Below, in pieces: positions 54,121-64,000 of a DNA stretch of 64,000 nucleotides (position 1 is the first letter of the stretch; every line of letters begins with the position of its first letter). The DNA lies in assembly GCA_948567375.1 (NCBI GenBank), contig OX419762.1, positions 47,101,034-47,165,033 on the forward strand. Direction: 5' to 3'. A program made the position numbers and the translations under genes. This stretch comes from Lunularia cruciata. Lineage: Eukaryota; Streptophyta; Marchantiopsida; Lunulariales; Lunulariaceae. The notes beneath the pieces are model-generated. The model had not been told where the DNA came from and searched no databases. It saw only the letters and a list, made by a program, of their open reading frames with translations.

Positions 54121-54510
54121 TGGAAAAGACCCAAGACCAAGGAGAGAAATAGGAAAATGGAAGATCACATTGTGACACTTGAATGAGGGAAACTCTGAAT
54201 GCCTAACATGGGCTTTGGCTTTGGTATTTATAGTGAGCATACAATACTCTTAAGAAGCTTCTTTGAGTCACTTGCTTGGAGTGCAAACCAAGTTAACCAA
54301 TAAGTTTCTCAAGAAGCTTCCTTCTAGAAGCCGACTACTTGGCGTGCAAGCTAAGCTAGTTAGAATCTTCTAGAAGCTACCTACTTGGAGTGCAAGCTAA
54401 GCTAGTTAGAAAGCTTTCCTAGATGCTTTTGGAATATTCTAGGTTAATTTGGCCTATTTTCTACTTCATTAGTCCTAACTAACTTCATCGCTAAACTCCA
54501 TATTGTTACA
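54121..54510 (-). repeat. 5' LTR of chromovirus 1
   Basis: 390 bp. Heat-shock elements at 54254-54261, 54313-54329 (GAAgcTTCcTTCtaGAA), 54363-54375 (GAAtcTTCtaGAA) and 54432-54439, with a TATA box at 54223-54233. It is clearly diverged from the 3' LTR, including length differences, so the insertion is old. Confidence 0.85.
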
Positions 54511-55586
54511 TCTTGTCTGACTTGCACTTGGAGAGTGTGGGCTATGTCTTCATTGGTCAACCACAATTGTGGACAACTCCTTGATGCATATCTTGGAGAC
54601 CTCCAAGGTGGCATCACGAGATTACTCTACGGTTTTCTCTTTCCAAAGACCATCTAGCTCCTTCTTTAGGGATGTTACCTCTTTGTCCTTAGCATCCAAC
54701 TCCTTGGCATGCTTCTTCTTCATCTCCTCTTCTTGCTACTCAAATTTACCCTTGATAGTTGTTAAGTTGGAGTCTAGTTGGATAATCCATTGCCTTGAGC
54801 CTGCTATCTCCTCCTTCATTTTGGCCATCTCTCAAATCTTTTCCCCCATACTCTCCTCATGTGTGGTCTTGTAGTCCACAAAGACCTTCTCTTGTTGGGT
54901 AGACCTTGCCTTCATCACTGCAAGATCTGCCTTGATGTTAAATAATTCATCCTTGTGCTTTATTAGCATGGTATCATTTTCACCCTTCCAAGACTTGTAG
55001 TTTTTGGAAAGTACAATGAACTCACAATGCTTTGGCTTTAAGGAGCCCACCCAATTTCAATGTGACAAATCCAAGTCTCCATAGAAGTTGGGTCCTCTTC
55101 TCTTTGTGGTGCTCCACTCTTTCTTCAACCTCAATGATCATGGTCACTATACTGATTTCTTCCTTCTACCTATGCCAACCACTACCAGAGATATGCTATC
55201 TCTTGAGATTCTCCCCGATCACAATGTTGTTTGTCATGTGCACCATATCCTTTTATTTCTATGTGTTGGGTCTCTATGCGCAGAATGTGGCTTTTGGCTT
55301 TGACCAACTCACTTTTTACCTCTTGCTTTTCCCATACAGCCATTTGAATATGAAAGTGCAAGAAATCAATCAATCTCTTATGGTCCATCACTACAAGGTC
55401 AATTTCTTAGTAGGCAAGGAGTAGTTCTTCTAGGGTCTTCAACACTAGCCCCAACAATAGACAAACAAGATGACAATGGAGGATAGTTGAGTGGGTACAT
55501 GAAGGGTCTCTTTGTGTATACCGGCGGACTTGGCTTGGGCCATGGCACCTCTCATGGTGGGGTTGGTGTGGCTCCACTTGCTTATT
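54511..55586 (-). pseudogene. Decayed coiled-coil ORF, middle segment
   Basis: Minus-strand translation is charged and heptad-like: KNYKSWKGENDTMLIKHKDE, then ARSTQQEKVFVDYKTTHEES (54832-55050). From there to 54560 it continues EMAKMKEEIAGSRQWIIQ, QEEEMKKKHAKELDAKDKEV, TSLKKELDGLWK. Further upstream, 55182-55391 reads MAVWEKQEVKSELVKAKSH. Stops interrupt it. No domain is recognised; it resembles the decayed coiled-coil ORF at 6.2-9.3 kb in style only. It served as the target for chromoviruses 1 and 2. Confidence 0.5.
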
Positions 55587-55637
55587 GACTTGAGATTTGG
55601 CTTGTTGGAGAGATTGGGAAATGGTGGTCAAGAAGGT

Positions 55638-56526
55638 TTAAGTATGAGGGACCTGAGATGGAGGAGTAGCAAGAAGAGAATCTAAAACAAGCAGATCTTG
55701 CCAAAATTGAAAAAGAAAGGAGAAAATCTTGTGCTTGCTTGTTTGGAATTGTTGTAGGCAAATTCTACAACTGCGACATTCATCCCAATTGGTATGGTGG
55801 ACATTGAAAAAGGCACGCAACATATCTTCCAAGGTATGATTTTCACATTTGGTTTGTCCATCAGTTTGAGGATGATAGGCAGTGGACAAAGCAAGCTTGG
55901 TGCCAAGTATCTGGAAGAGTGCTTACCAAAACTTCCCAATGAATTGAGGATCACAATCAAAGATGAGTACACATGGCATCCCATGATGCTTGAAGACATC
56001 TTCAAAGTAGATTTGCACTAAGGTTGGAGCATCCACCGTATGAAAGGTTGGTGCCAAGTGGATTTGCTTATCCACAAACACCATGATTGTTGTGTGTCCT
56101 TGCTTTGTCTTGGGTAAGGATCCAAAGTCACATGTTCCCATCAAGCAGATGGAATGAGGAGTGGTTGAAGGAGTCCACTCGACTTTTGGTTGTTGGCCTT
56201 GTTGCGTTGGTAGCTTTCACACAATAAGACAAACTCTCAAACATCTTGTGTCATGTTGGGCCACCAACATTGGCATTGGAGGGTACCCAAGGTCTTGTCC
56301 ACACCCATATGACCAGATATTGGAAAATCATGGGCTTCTTGAAGATGCACAAGTCAGAGATCACCTTTGGCTGGAAGATAGATCTGGTCCTTATGGAATA
56401 GAAGGCCTTCCCTGAAGGAGAAGGTGTTTTACTCCTTGTCACATGTTGTAAGACAACCATGTACCATTTGGAAGAAGAGATCTTGTTGTAGAGCTGACCA
56501 AAACTCATTTTGGACCTTGGAGTCAA
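55638..56526 (-). pseudogene. Chromovirus 2 integrase
   Basis: STAYHPQTDGQTKCENHTLE (55638-55889) is the conserved block after the DDE core. 55923-56144 gives TTIMVFVDKQIHLAPTFHTV and LIFDCDPQFIGKFW, with core acidic residues. The 56251-56526 region holds the HHCC domain in a shifted frame. Several frames are needed, so it is a pseudogene. Confidence 0.8.
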
Positions 56527-56704
56527 TTGCCACCATTGTAGTTCACCACGGTGATGAGAGGAATAGATTTCAAATCAAGTCGTCTGATAGAGCATTAGGG
56601 ATGACAGGGAACCGACCTGGTTTGTACTCAAGTTTGATATCAATAAATTGGAGTTGCTCCTCCCATTGATGATGTCGACTCTTCATGTGTTCCAAGTGTA
56701 AGAT

Positions 56705-57231
56705 CTACAACAATAGTTTGTGATCAATTCGCATGATCACTTGTTTTCCCAAGAGATAACACCTCCATACCTTGGTGGTATATACCATTGCAAGTTTTTT
56801 TTTATCTTGAGTAGAGTAATTTCTTTCAATTGTATTTAGTTGGTGAGACACAAAGGCAATGGAATGTAGTCCATTTGGGAATTCTTGTTGCAACATTGCT
56901 CCAATTGCAAAGTTAGAAGCATCAAAATCAACCACACAAGGTAGTTGAGGATCATATAATTGAAGGATGGGTCTTGAAGACACCATATGTTTCAGCTTCT
57001 AGAATGCTTCTTCATGTTTGGTGGTCCACCGGAAGCTCAAGTTCTTCCCAAGAGGTCAGTCAATGGTCCAGCCACATGAGCATAATAATCAATAAAGAAC
57101 CGTCGGTAAAAACTGGCTAATCCATTAAATGCCAATACTTCTATAGCATCCTTTGGAGTAGACCAATCAATAATGGCCTTGATTTTCTCACTTTCCAGCT
57201 TGATCCATTCCGATGAGATCTTGTGACCCAA
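56705..57231 (-). pseudogene. Chromovirus 2 RT thumb/connection and RNase H
   Basis: 57037-57231: MGHKISSEWIKLESEKIKAI, then FNGLASFYRRFFIDYYAHVA, the RT thumb (normally GLxxYYRRFI). 56705-56986: LPCVVDFDASNFAIGAMLQQ, FVSHQLNTIERNYSTQDKKK and MVYTTKVWRCYLLGKQVIMR, the RNase H core, with the Asp and Glu/Lys positions partly changed. A frame break separates the two pieces. Confidence 0.85.
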
Positions 57232-57239
57232 GAAGGTGA

Positions 57240-57960
57240 CTTCCTTCTATCAAAAGGCACACTTTGATTCTTGCAATAAAATTTCCATTGTTGTAATTGT
57301 CTTAGGACTTCTTGCACATGATTAACGTGTTTTGCCTCTATCTTGCATAGATTAAGATATCATCCAAGACACCACCATATACCGATCCAATAATCCATCC
57401 AACACCCAATGCATCTGATACATGAAGACTATTGGAGCATTAATGAGCCCAAAAGGTAGCACTCTTTACTCAAAATGCCCATACCTTGTGCGAAAGGCAG
57501 TCTTTTGCACATCCTTCCTATCAATGAGGATTTTCCAATAGCCACTATGGAGATCCAAATTGGAAAAGTATTGTGCTCCACGCAATTGATCAAGCACGTC
57601 ATCAATCCGAGGTAAGGGATATGCATTCTTCATTGTTTGCTTATTGAGCCCATGGTAATCAATACAGAAATGAAGTCCTCCATCCTTCTTTGGAACAAAT
57701 AGTACCGGTGCTCCCCAAGGAGAGATACTATGTCATATGAAGTCCTTCTCCAACAACTCCATAAGTGTTGTTCACAACACCTCCAACTCCTTTGGTGAGA
57801 GCCGATAGATTGGTCTACTCACTAGAGTACTCCTTGGCAATAACTCAATCTTGAAGCGCATACCGGGATCAGAGGGTAATCACTTTGGCAAATCATCCGG
57901 AAATACGTTCGCAAACTCTTGAACTATCTAATCAACCATTGCTTGATGAGGCTCTTGGCC
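57240..57960 (-). pseudogene. Chromovirus 2 reverse transcriptase palm
   Basis: 57429-57626 contains [16 protein letters not shown], from the palm segment before the catalytic box. NAPIVFMYQM at about 57420 precedes it. The box itself is encoded at 57350-57367 on the minus strand as LDDILI but in a shifted frame. Upstream, minus-strand sequence at about 57650-57720 encodes the YRxLNxxT-type region ([15 protein letters not shown]). This whole block is absent from element 1. Confidence 0.75.
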
Positions 57961-58252
57961 TTCCTCAGATTGTCCTTGTGCAATCGGCTTGATCCACACC
58001 GCAAAAAATAGACTTATCTTCCTCCAAAGCTTGCTCTATGGCTGCTTCACTAACAAACTTCCTATCTAGAGACTCATCTTTCTTGAAAGCTTGCTCCATG
58101 GCTGCTTTTGTGGAAAACTTCCCATCTTGGGACTGAATATTTTTAGGTGTCTTACTCAGAGGTGCCAAACAACCTAATCGGAAATTCCTACCTTGGTATT
58201 GTACTTGAATTTGTCATTGGGTCCAATCAAATTGAACCTTGTGACATTCAAG

Positions 58253-58570
58253 CTAAGGTAGTCCTAGAATGACATTGTAGTGTAGAGGTGTCACTAGAAA
58301 CCTCGTACATTCCAAATACTCCTTCCCAATCTTGAAGGTAACAAGATGCAAGGTACGGAATGCAAAACTATTTCTACCATCTGCCATAATCAATCTACTT
58401 CCAATTATTGGCTTGATAAGAATACCCAATTCTTTTACTACTTGCATAGACATGAAATTCTTTGAATTTCCAAAATCAACCATAATCCTACAACCCCGAT
58501 TAGATATTGTACCTTGCAAGTGAAGCAAACTTACATATGTCAAGCTTTCAATCCTATTGAAACTAATCAA
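58253..58570 (-). pseudogene. Chromovirus 2 aspartic protease
   Basis: 105 codons: LQGTISNRGCRIMVDFGNSK, NFMSMQVVKELGI, then MADGRNSF and LVTFKIGKEYLE with LHYNVILGLP, the D-V-I-L-G-x-x-W end of the protease. The active site reads D-F-G instead of D-S/T-G, as in element 1, so the change predates the split of the copies or is a parallel C-to-T mutation. Confidence 0.75.
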
Positions 58571-58782
58571 GCTCCCAGTAGGTGGCTCAAAATCTCCTAC
58601 TAGGATTCCTCATTTCCCTAATCATTTTGCTCCACAAACTCCATCTGGGCAACTTGTCGAGGTCGCATATTCTTGAGTGGACATTCAATAATGCAAAGCC
58701 CCAATTGGTGACAATAAAAAAAACCACCATTTTGTCGCAATCGTCTCTATTTGTAGTGCCAAGTGGTCTCTGTTGAATGGCA

Positions 58783-59400
58783 TCAATCTCCATTGGTGAT
58801 GGCTCCTCCACCCATGTGTAGTGTATCGGGAGGTCGAGGTTGAGATCGAGACCAAGTTGTTGCAACCAAGGAATCAAAATGTTTGGTCAACCGCATGGCT
58901 TCCTCCAAGTAATGTGGCTCTCGCATGGTAACCTCTAATTTGGTTCTTGACTTCAAGCTCCTCACAAATTGATTCACAACTTCACCTTCCAATATATCTG
59001 GAATTTGCATGATGGTGTTCTTGGATTGCGTGATGTAACTTCTTACAGAGCCAATCTGTCTCAACTTTGCCAACCTATCTCGTGCAGCTTGTGTGGCATT
59101 TATAGCTTAGAACCAACTAATTATTGCACTCTTGAATTCTGCCCACGTCAAGATTGGTGCAAAAATTTGTTGTTAGCTTGCTCCACTTGAAATGTCCATC
59201 ATAGCTTTGCTACTCCATCCAATTGGCTAGAAGCCAAGAGAATCTATTTTTGTTCATCTTGCAGATTGGTAGCTTCAAAATAACATTCACAGTCAAACAC
59301 AAAATTCTCTACTGCACCTAGGAGATTCTTGCCTTCAAATACCTTGGGTTTAGGGAATTGGATGTGATCTTCTCCTTCTTGAACTGGTTCTCTCTCTATG
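58783..59400 (-). pseudogene. Chromovirus 2 gag
   Basis: 58783-59073 reads MAKLRQIGSVRSYITQSKNT, then IMQIPDILEGEVVNQFVRSL, the C-terminal capsid half. Upstream minus sequence to about 59300 holds the FVFDCECYFEATNLQDEQK part seen in element 1. The zinc knuckle lies at about 58690-58740 (FYCHQLGLCIIEC), where a Cys and the Gly-His pair are altered. Confidence 0.75.
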
Positions 59401-59747
59401 TGCCTTGTCGTCAAAGATCTTGTTCATCCAACAATCAAGTAAGGTGCTTGATTTGTTGGTGCATAGCAAGGATAACATCGGGCATTGTTGCCATGGTTGC
59501 TACTCTATCAAGCCACTCCTAATCTATCTAATTTATTAATACATAGAAGCAACACATCCACTATTCTCCATAAAGTTACAATCAGAAACACCAAAGGTTC
59601 CTCAAATATGGTGATCATATATAGAAAATTTTGTCCAAAGTGTGAGGTGATGAATTGTGTGAAACAATGCTTTGGTAGCACTTGGACACAGAAATCTCAA
59701 TGATTTGGTGGAAGTGGATTTGGTCGTCCATAAATTCCATCTATCCC

Positions 59748-59765
59748 ATTCATGCTCTGATACCA
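59748..59765 (-). other. Primer binding site of chromovirus 2 (tRNA-iMet)
   Basis: TGGTATCAGAGCATGAAT on the minus strand next to the 5' LTR; the first 12 bases are the standard plant initiator-Met tRNA complement. Confidence 0.88.
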
Positions 59766-59766
59766 A

Positions 59767-60164
59767 TGTAAAAGACCGAGCCCAAGGAGAGAAATAGGAG
59801 AATGGAAACTCACATTGGGACACTTGAATGTGGGAAAACTCCAAATGCCTAGCATGAGCTTTGGATTTGGTATTATAGGTAGCATACAAGGCCCTTGAGA
59901 AGCTTCTCAAGAAGATTCCTTGAGCCACTCTCTTAGAGTGCAAGCCAAGTTAACCAAGAAGCTTTCGTTTAGAAGCCGCCTACTTGGCGTGCAAACTAAG
60001 CTAGTTGGAAGCTTCTAGAAGTTACCTGCTTGGGGTGCAAGTTAAGCTAGTTAGGAAGCTTCCCATGAACTTCCTAGATGCTTCTAGAATATTATGGGCT
60101 AACTTGGCTTACTTTCTACTTCATTAGCCTTACTAACTACGTCACTAAACTCCATATTGATACA
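59767..60164 (-). repeat. 5' LTR of chromovirus 2
   Basis: 398 bp, TGTAAAAGAC...GATACA. Heat-shock elements at 59899-59918 (GAAgcTTC, GAAgaTTC), 60008-60020 (GAAgcTTCtaGAA), 60055-60062 and 60082-60089 (TTCtaGAA). The TATA region is altered to CCTATAATACC. Confidence 0.85.
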
Positions 60165-60948
60165 CTTGAACTAGCCCATCTTTGTATATTGGTGTTGGGA
60201 GAGGAGTATTCTTCTACAATTATGATATTGGCACCTCCTCCTTGTCATCCACCACAACGTTTCTTTGGTCAAGGCCAGCATGGTTTGGCACATCCAACTT
60301 CAACTCTTGCATTGAACCTCCAGACCTCCACTCTTGCATCCTCTCTTCCTCCTACACTATTACAGATACCTCTTTCTTGGAGAAGAAGTTCTCTTGCTCT
60401 GGGGGCGCTAATTCCACAGCTGGTGAAAGTTCCCTCTCTTGTGCTATGAGCACCGGGGCTTCACTAGGGCCACCTTGTGAATCTTGGTCAATTCTTCCAC
60501 CACTTCTTGATCATGATTTGTTGTTGGCATGGGAAGCCTCTTCCTCCAAAGAGTCCACTACCTAAGGATTTGGTTTGTCTCTTCCCAGACCTTGGCAAAG
60601 TCACGATTGCCTTTCATTTGTTGGTTCCTTCCTCAACAGCGTTGTCTATGGGTACCTACTTATCCGTGTTTTGGTATTTTATGAAGGAATCCTTGTACTT
60701 CTTGAGCTCTCCTTCATATCCCAATTGGCATTGATAATACACATGGATAGTAATATGCCGAGAAGAGCTTCCTCTCTTCCTTTCACAATAGTCTCATCAT
60801 GGTATAGAAATGTAGCACAAATGGTGAGAGGGAAGGAGGTCCTCCCATTGTTTGCAATTACTTCATCAGTTCTTAGGTTCAATGATAGAACATCTTTACC
60901 TAGTCTATGGGTTTTTGTTTGTGCAGTAGTTTGGAAAAGGTTGCTTGT
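60165..60948 (-). pseudogene. Decayed coiled-coil ORF, upstream segment A
   Basis: Minus-strand 60679-60882 reads MNLRTDEVIANNGRTSFPLT, then YHDETIVKGREEALLGILLS and CIINANWDMKESS, a well-behaved hydrophilic/hydrophobic mix unlike chance. It continues, with breaks, to about 60180. No domain is recognised. It is probably the N-terminal half of the protein whose coiled coil lies at 54511-55586 and 49950-50130. The solo LTR at 60949 interrupts it on the other side. Confidence 0.45.
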
Positions 60949-61693
60949 TGTAATACCAAGAGCTAGCCATATGACCTAGATGTGAAATTTGGTTTGGTAC
61001 ACTTGGAATGATGTTATACATGATGGTCAAAATAAATCAGATAGAAGTATCACCAAAAGAGTACTTCTACTAATAGGGTAGAAAGATTTGAAAACCTTAG
61101 AACCAATAGCTAGACATATGATTTAAAGGTGAGAATTGGTTTAGTAACATTTGGAAGGATGTTACACATGATGGACTAAACAGATCAAAAAGAGGTATCA
61201 CCAAAAGGGGACTTCTACTAATAGAGTAGGAACCAAAATATGCCTAAAATCTTTGAAGGCAATTTCGGAGGCCTAAATGGATGAATCAGGCCTCGAAAAT
61301 GTGCAAATCCACCCACCAAAACAGAAATTTATGGCCTTCCCTCCCCCCAAGTTTGTCTCTTCAAGAGCTTTCCAACGGTACTTCACCCATGTGATTCTGA
61401 AATTCCTACAAGAAGATTCCCTAAAAGATCCCCTCTAGTCAAAGCTTGTTTGACCAACCAGATAGGACGAGGATCGACATGCCACCCATCCAAGTAAGTA
61501 ATCCAAGGGTGGAGCTTGCTGACATGCCATCTATCTATGTGCCTAATTCTATGGTGGAGCTTCCTTGGAGGAGATCCTCTTTGTCTATATAATAAAGAGA
61601 AGGTGCTCCTTTGGGGCATCAGAGTTTGAGTGTGAAAGTGTGTGTTTCTCATGGTATGTTTCTCTTTTAGGTCTACTATCCTCGGAGTATTAC
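60949..61693 (+). mobile_element. Solo LTR (745 bp), sister of 15025-15803
   Basis: Starts TGTAATACC and ends GGAGTATTACA; the tips TGTAATAC/GTATTACA are perfect inverted repeats. The internal tandem repeat and the TATA box (about 61588) match the first copy. CTTGT before and CTTGC after suggest a 5-bp target duplication with one change. The poly-C run of the first copy is absent. Confidence 0.85.
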
Positions 61694-62100
61694 ACTTGCC
61701 CATTTTTTGTATGTTGTTTGTGAGGATTTGAACAACTTCATGATCAAGGTTACCATGGTGTGCCGAGTAGGGTCGTGGTATCCTTGCACCTTAAAACCAA
61801 TTCCCCGTCTTTTTGTATTTGAACAAGGATTTGCCCTTCTTGGTCATTTCTTTTGATGGTAGGGGCTAGTCTTGATGAAAGTCCATTGCTCTTGATGTTG
61901 AATCAAACCCCAAGCACTTTTTGGCAGTGTTCTTTAGTCCATGAAAACATATTCACTCTCAAGTTGGAGAATTTTGTGTTCTTCTTCTCCTTAATATCTT
62001 CTACCATTGGGAGGTATGTAAAATCATACATCCACAATAGAAAGCATAAATGTGTCAATTCAAGTACTCTACATAATAGTACTACATGCACTTCTCTGCT
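61694..62100 (-). pseudogene. Decayed coiled-coil ORF, upstream segment B
   Basis: Minus frame 61903-62091 reads LPMVEDIKEKKNTKFSNLRV, then NMFSWTKEHCQKVLGV. After a stop, NIKSNGLSSRLAPTIKRNDQ, EGQILVQIQKDGELVLRCKD continue to 61700. It appears to be the most upstream part of the ORF broken by the solo LTR. Family unknown. Confidence 0.4.
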
Positions 62101-62610
62101 CCAAGTGACCCCAACACAATGCCAGTCTTCTTCTTTGTGGGAGACATCTTGGTATGAATGTGCACCTCAAACCTGATTCTCACTTTGTGCTCTCAATCCC
62201 TATCACCCTCTCTCTCTCATAGTCTCTCAAATTGCTCAAGGTTCTAAGCTCTTCTTGCTCCTAAAATGTTCCCACCCGCACAACTTCAAATGTTCCAAGA
62301 ATGGGGTAGAGAGTCGAGACAATTCAATCAAACTTTACCTCCTTGCAAGGTGTTGCATTTATACATTTCAATTGATCCGTTTGAGATTTTGGCGGGCATT
62401 TTTTGTGAACCGTGGTGGTCTATGCATGTGTGAAGCAGCATGAGGACTGATGGAGACCAAAACTGGTTCTTAATCCTACATGTCAGCTCCTCATTAAGCA
62501 GGAAATTGAAGCTTTACCAACTGATGGTGACCTCTGACATGTCATCCCACACTCGTGTTCATGGTTTCTTTGTTCGTGATATGAACTCAAAAGCATATTT
62601 GATATATGAA
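62101..62610. other. No gene seen
   Basis: Frames of about 62 codons only; nothing recognised. Confidence 0.5.
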
Positions 62611-62611
62611 A

Positions 62612-63347
62612 GCAATTTCACAACATGACCTTGTTTTGGCCGATATTTCACAGTATGACCCTGATTTGAACAAATTAATAGTCTGCTCGTGAAGATGAGT
62701 CTCCTCGCATTTGCCCCGTGATGTGATTGAGAATCACCCACAAGCAAGTGAGAGTCGCTCTTGCGTTCATAGAGACTACTTTGCATGTAACATTTACACA
62801 CTTCTTTAGGGGAACCATCCGCAGTCATACTCATCCGAGCTCGTAAACTTAGTGTTTATGTCTCTATAAATGCACCATAGCCAAACAAAAGTTTACTAAA
62901 TGTGTAATGGAAGAGCACCCAAGGGCATATGTGGGCAATATATTAATATATGGGAAGATTTTTCTTTGATATGAAGCATTTAACATGTATTTCAGGACTT
63001 CACCTCCGTAACCAAGGATGAAATAACACGGCATTTCGTTGAAGATCTGAAGCCAGTTACTATATCTCAAGTTAATAAGATAACCGTTTGAATTTTAGAT
63101 CCTCTAACTTTGGTTAACAAGCATTTTCTGGATCAGACGGAAAATGATTACGAGCAATTTCATAAGTTTGTTTGCTCAGATTGGTGGAGAGGTACAAACT
63201 TTAGATGAAATTTTTTATATAAGAGAGGCAGGCTACGTGCTCTCTGACGCCCCCGTTTTAATCTCTCGTTCACGGTCTACCCTTGCGGGGGGGGACTCTC
63301 GTGCACACCCTCGTTCACGGTGAAACAAGGTCATATTGTAAAATTGC
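62612..63347. mobile_element. Candidate non-autonomous TIR element, 736 bp
   Basis: 62612-62636 and the reverse complement of 63323-63347 match at 23 of 25 bases (GCAATTT-ACAA-ATGACC pattern ending TTGTTT). A second, similar word follows the left terminus (ATTTCACAGTATGACC at about 62645). Near the right end, CTCGTTCACGGT is repeated twice (about 63266 and 63311) around a G run. No coding capacity. No clean target duplication was found, so the exact ends are uncertain. Confidence 0.55.
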
Positions 63348-64000
63348 GCTATATACATATATATAAACACAATGGAAGTTTACGGTGATACCACATCGTA
63401 TCGCAAGTAACTTGGTCTTAGCATATAAATATTTTCATGTGGAAAGATAGGTTTATTATCCATGGAAGAGAGAGTATTTGCAACATTTTTAAGATTTGCT
63501 TTGCTTTTATTTGTGATTAGTGACAATATTCAAGAACAAGAATATGTATTGAATTACCTCCATGTTTCTTTCATTTTGAAATTATATAGAACCATGGATA
63601 TTCCTTTAGCTTTAGAATTATATAGAACTATGAATATGAAATTTTATTTATTTTCCATAGATTATACAAAAAAAATGAGCTAAACTGACAAAGAGTATCT
63701 TCTCACCTTATATAATAAATTTTTATAATTTATGAAAATTGAATCAAATTCCATATCCATGAATCCATAGTTTATATCATTTTCAGAATATAATATGTGT
63801 TTTTCGATGTCTTAATTTTGACTGCAAATATCAATTACTGGGTGTAGAACATTTTTCATGCAATCCATGAGGGAACATCATCTGAACAATCACACTAGTG
63901 AGGCTTATTCAAATATTCGAACTAATCTATACAATTTAATATCTTATGTATCATACGACAAATTACTTAGTACCATAATCTCAAGATTTACTTCTTCCAC
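63348..64000. other. AT-rich DNA, no gene seen
   Basis: Short AT microsatellite at about 63350-63365. The 73-codon frame at 63462-63683 contains an internal repeat (LYRTMDI/LYRTMNM) but no recognised domain. Confidence 0.5.

Larger units (their letters stand above)
50131..54510 (-). mobile_element. Ty3 chromovirus LTR retrotransposon 1, internally deleted
   Basis: 4,380 bp on the minus strand. 5' LTR 54121-54510, 3' LTR 50131-50556; both start TG and end CA. TCTTA before and TCTTG after form a 4-of-5 target duplication. The primer site TGGTATCAAAG (54109-54119) is the initiator-Met tRNA type. Order: gag (53323-53667), knuckle (about 53040), protease (52669-52884), RNase H (52251-52580), integrase (about 51130-51990), chromodomain (50577-51011). 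Compared with element 2, about 1.15 kb covering most of the reverse transcriptase is missing at a junction near 52738. All ORFs carry stops. Confidence 0.9.
55587..60164 (-). mobile_element. Ty3 chromovirus LTR retrotransposon 2, 3'-truncated
   Basis: Minus-strand element with 5' LTR (59767-60164), primer site (59748-59765), gag (58783-59400), protease (58253-58570), reverse transcriptase (about 57240-57960), RNase H (56705-57231) and integrase (55638-56526). Homology to element 1 stops near 55587 inside the integrase C-terminal region. The chromodomain and 3' LTR are missing, and coiled-coil sequence begins there, so its 3' end was lost by deletion. ORFs are broken by stops and shifts. Confidence 0.88.

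Noticed and set aside
60182-60979. Plus-strand ORFs of 85-134 codons
   Set aside because: They overlap each other and lie antisense to the decayed coiled-coil ORF; no motif.
1-64000. CRISPR arrays, bacterial operons, rRNA or tRNA genes
   Set aside because: No regularly spaced repeats, no ribosome-binding-site-led gene runs and no tRNA T-loop or rRNA signature seen on either strand.

Overview
The window is nuclear DNA from a land plant with a repeat-rich genome. The evidence is a plant-type F-box/kelch-like gene, chromodomain Ty3 retrotransposons primed by initiator-Met tRNA, and a landscape of nested, decayed transposons. There is no operon structure, no bacterial-type gene and no rRNA or tRNA gene that I can see. 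I cannot tell from sequence alone whether it is a gymnosperm, fern or bryophyte.

Only one intact protein gene is convincing: a 393-codon single-exon F-box gene on the minus strand at 30648-31829. It lies in a mostly single-copy island of about 27.6-39.0 kb. Nearly everything else is mobile DNA.

Left flank (1-23.2 kb). A partial LTR opens the window. Next comes a minus-strand copy of a non-LTR retrotransposon that combines an N-terminal C2H2 zinc finger, a reverse transcriptase, a CCHC-like knuckle and a restriction-like endonuclease (R2-type architecture). It is followed by a decayed coiled-coil ORF of unknown family (6.2-9.3 kb) with a perfect 163-bp tandem duplication, a decayed pogo/Tigger DNA transposon (10.2-11.9 kb), and a second, diverged lineage of the same kind of non-LTR element (about 13-16.7 kb) interrupted by a 779-bp solo LTR with a perfect 5-bp target duplication. 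Several tiny 3'-end copies of the R2-like element sit at 17.4-17.7 kb. A near full-length R2-like copy follows at 18.3-23.2 kb, itself split by a truncated Tigger segment flanked by 40-bp direct repeats.

Middle (23.2-49.7 kb). This holds AT-rich and single-copy DNA around the F-box gene, a third near full-length R2-like copy (39.05-42.7 kb, minus), a 5' fragment of a fourth (46.6-47.8 kb), scattered 3'-end-only copies, several perfect short hairpins, and two clusters of CGTAAA/TTTACGG words.

Right flank (49.9-64 kb). A degenerate minus-strand coiled-coil ORF is the host for two Ty3 chromoviruses and a solo LTR. The chromovirus LTRs carry arrays of canonical heat-shock elements directly upstream of a TATA box, an architecture expected of a heat-activated promoter. 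A 736-bp candidate TIR element closes the window.

Most interesting points: (i) a multi-copy R2-type (restriction-like-endonuclease) LINE family in a plant; (ii) 29-bp insertions of only its 3' end with 12- and 15-bp target-site duplications, a footprint of target-primed reverse transcription; (iii) the heat-shock-element arrays in the chromovirus LTRs.
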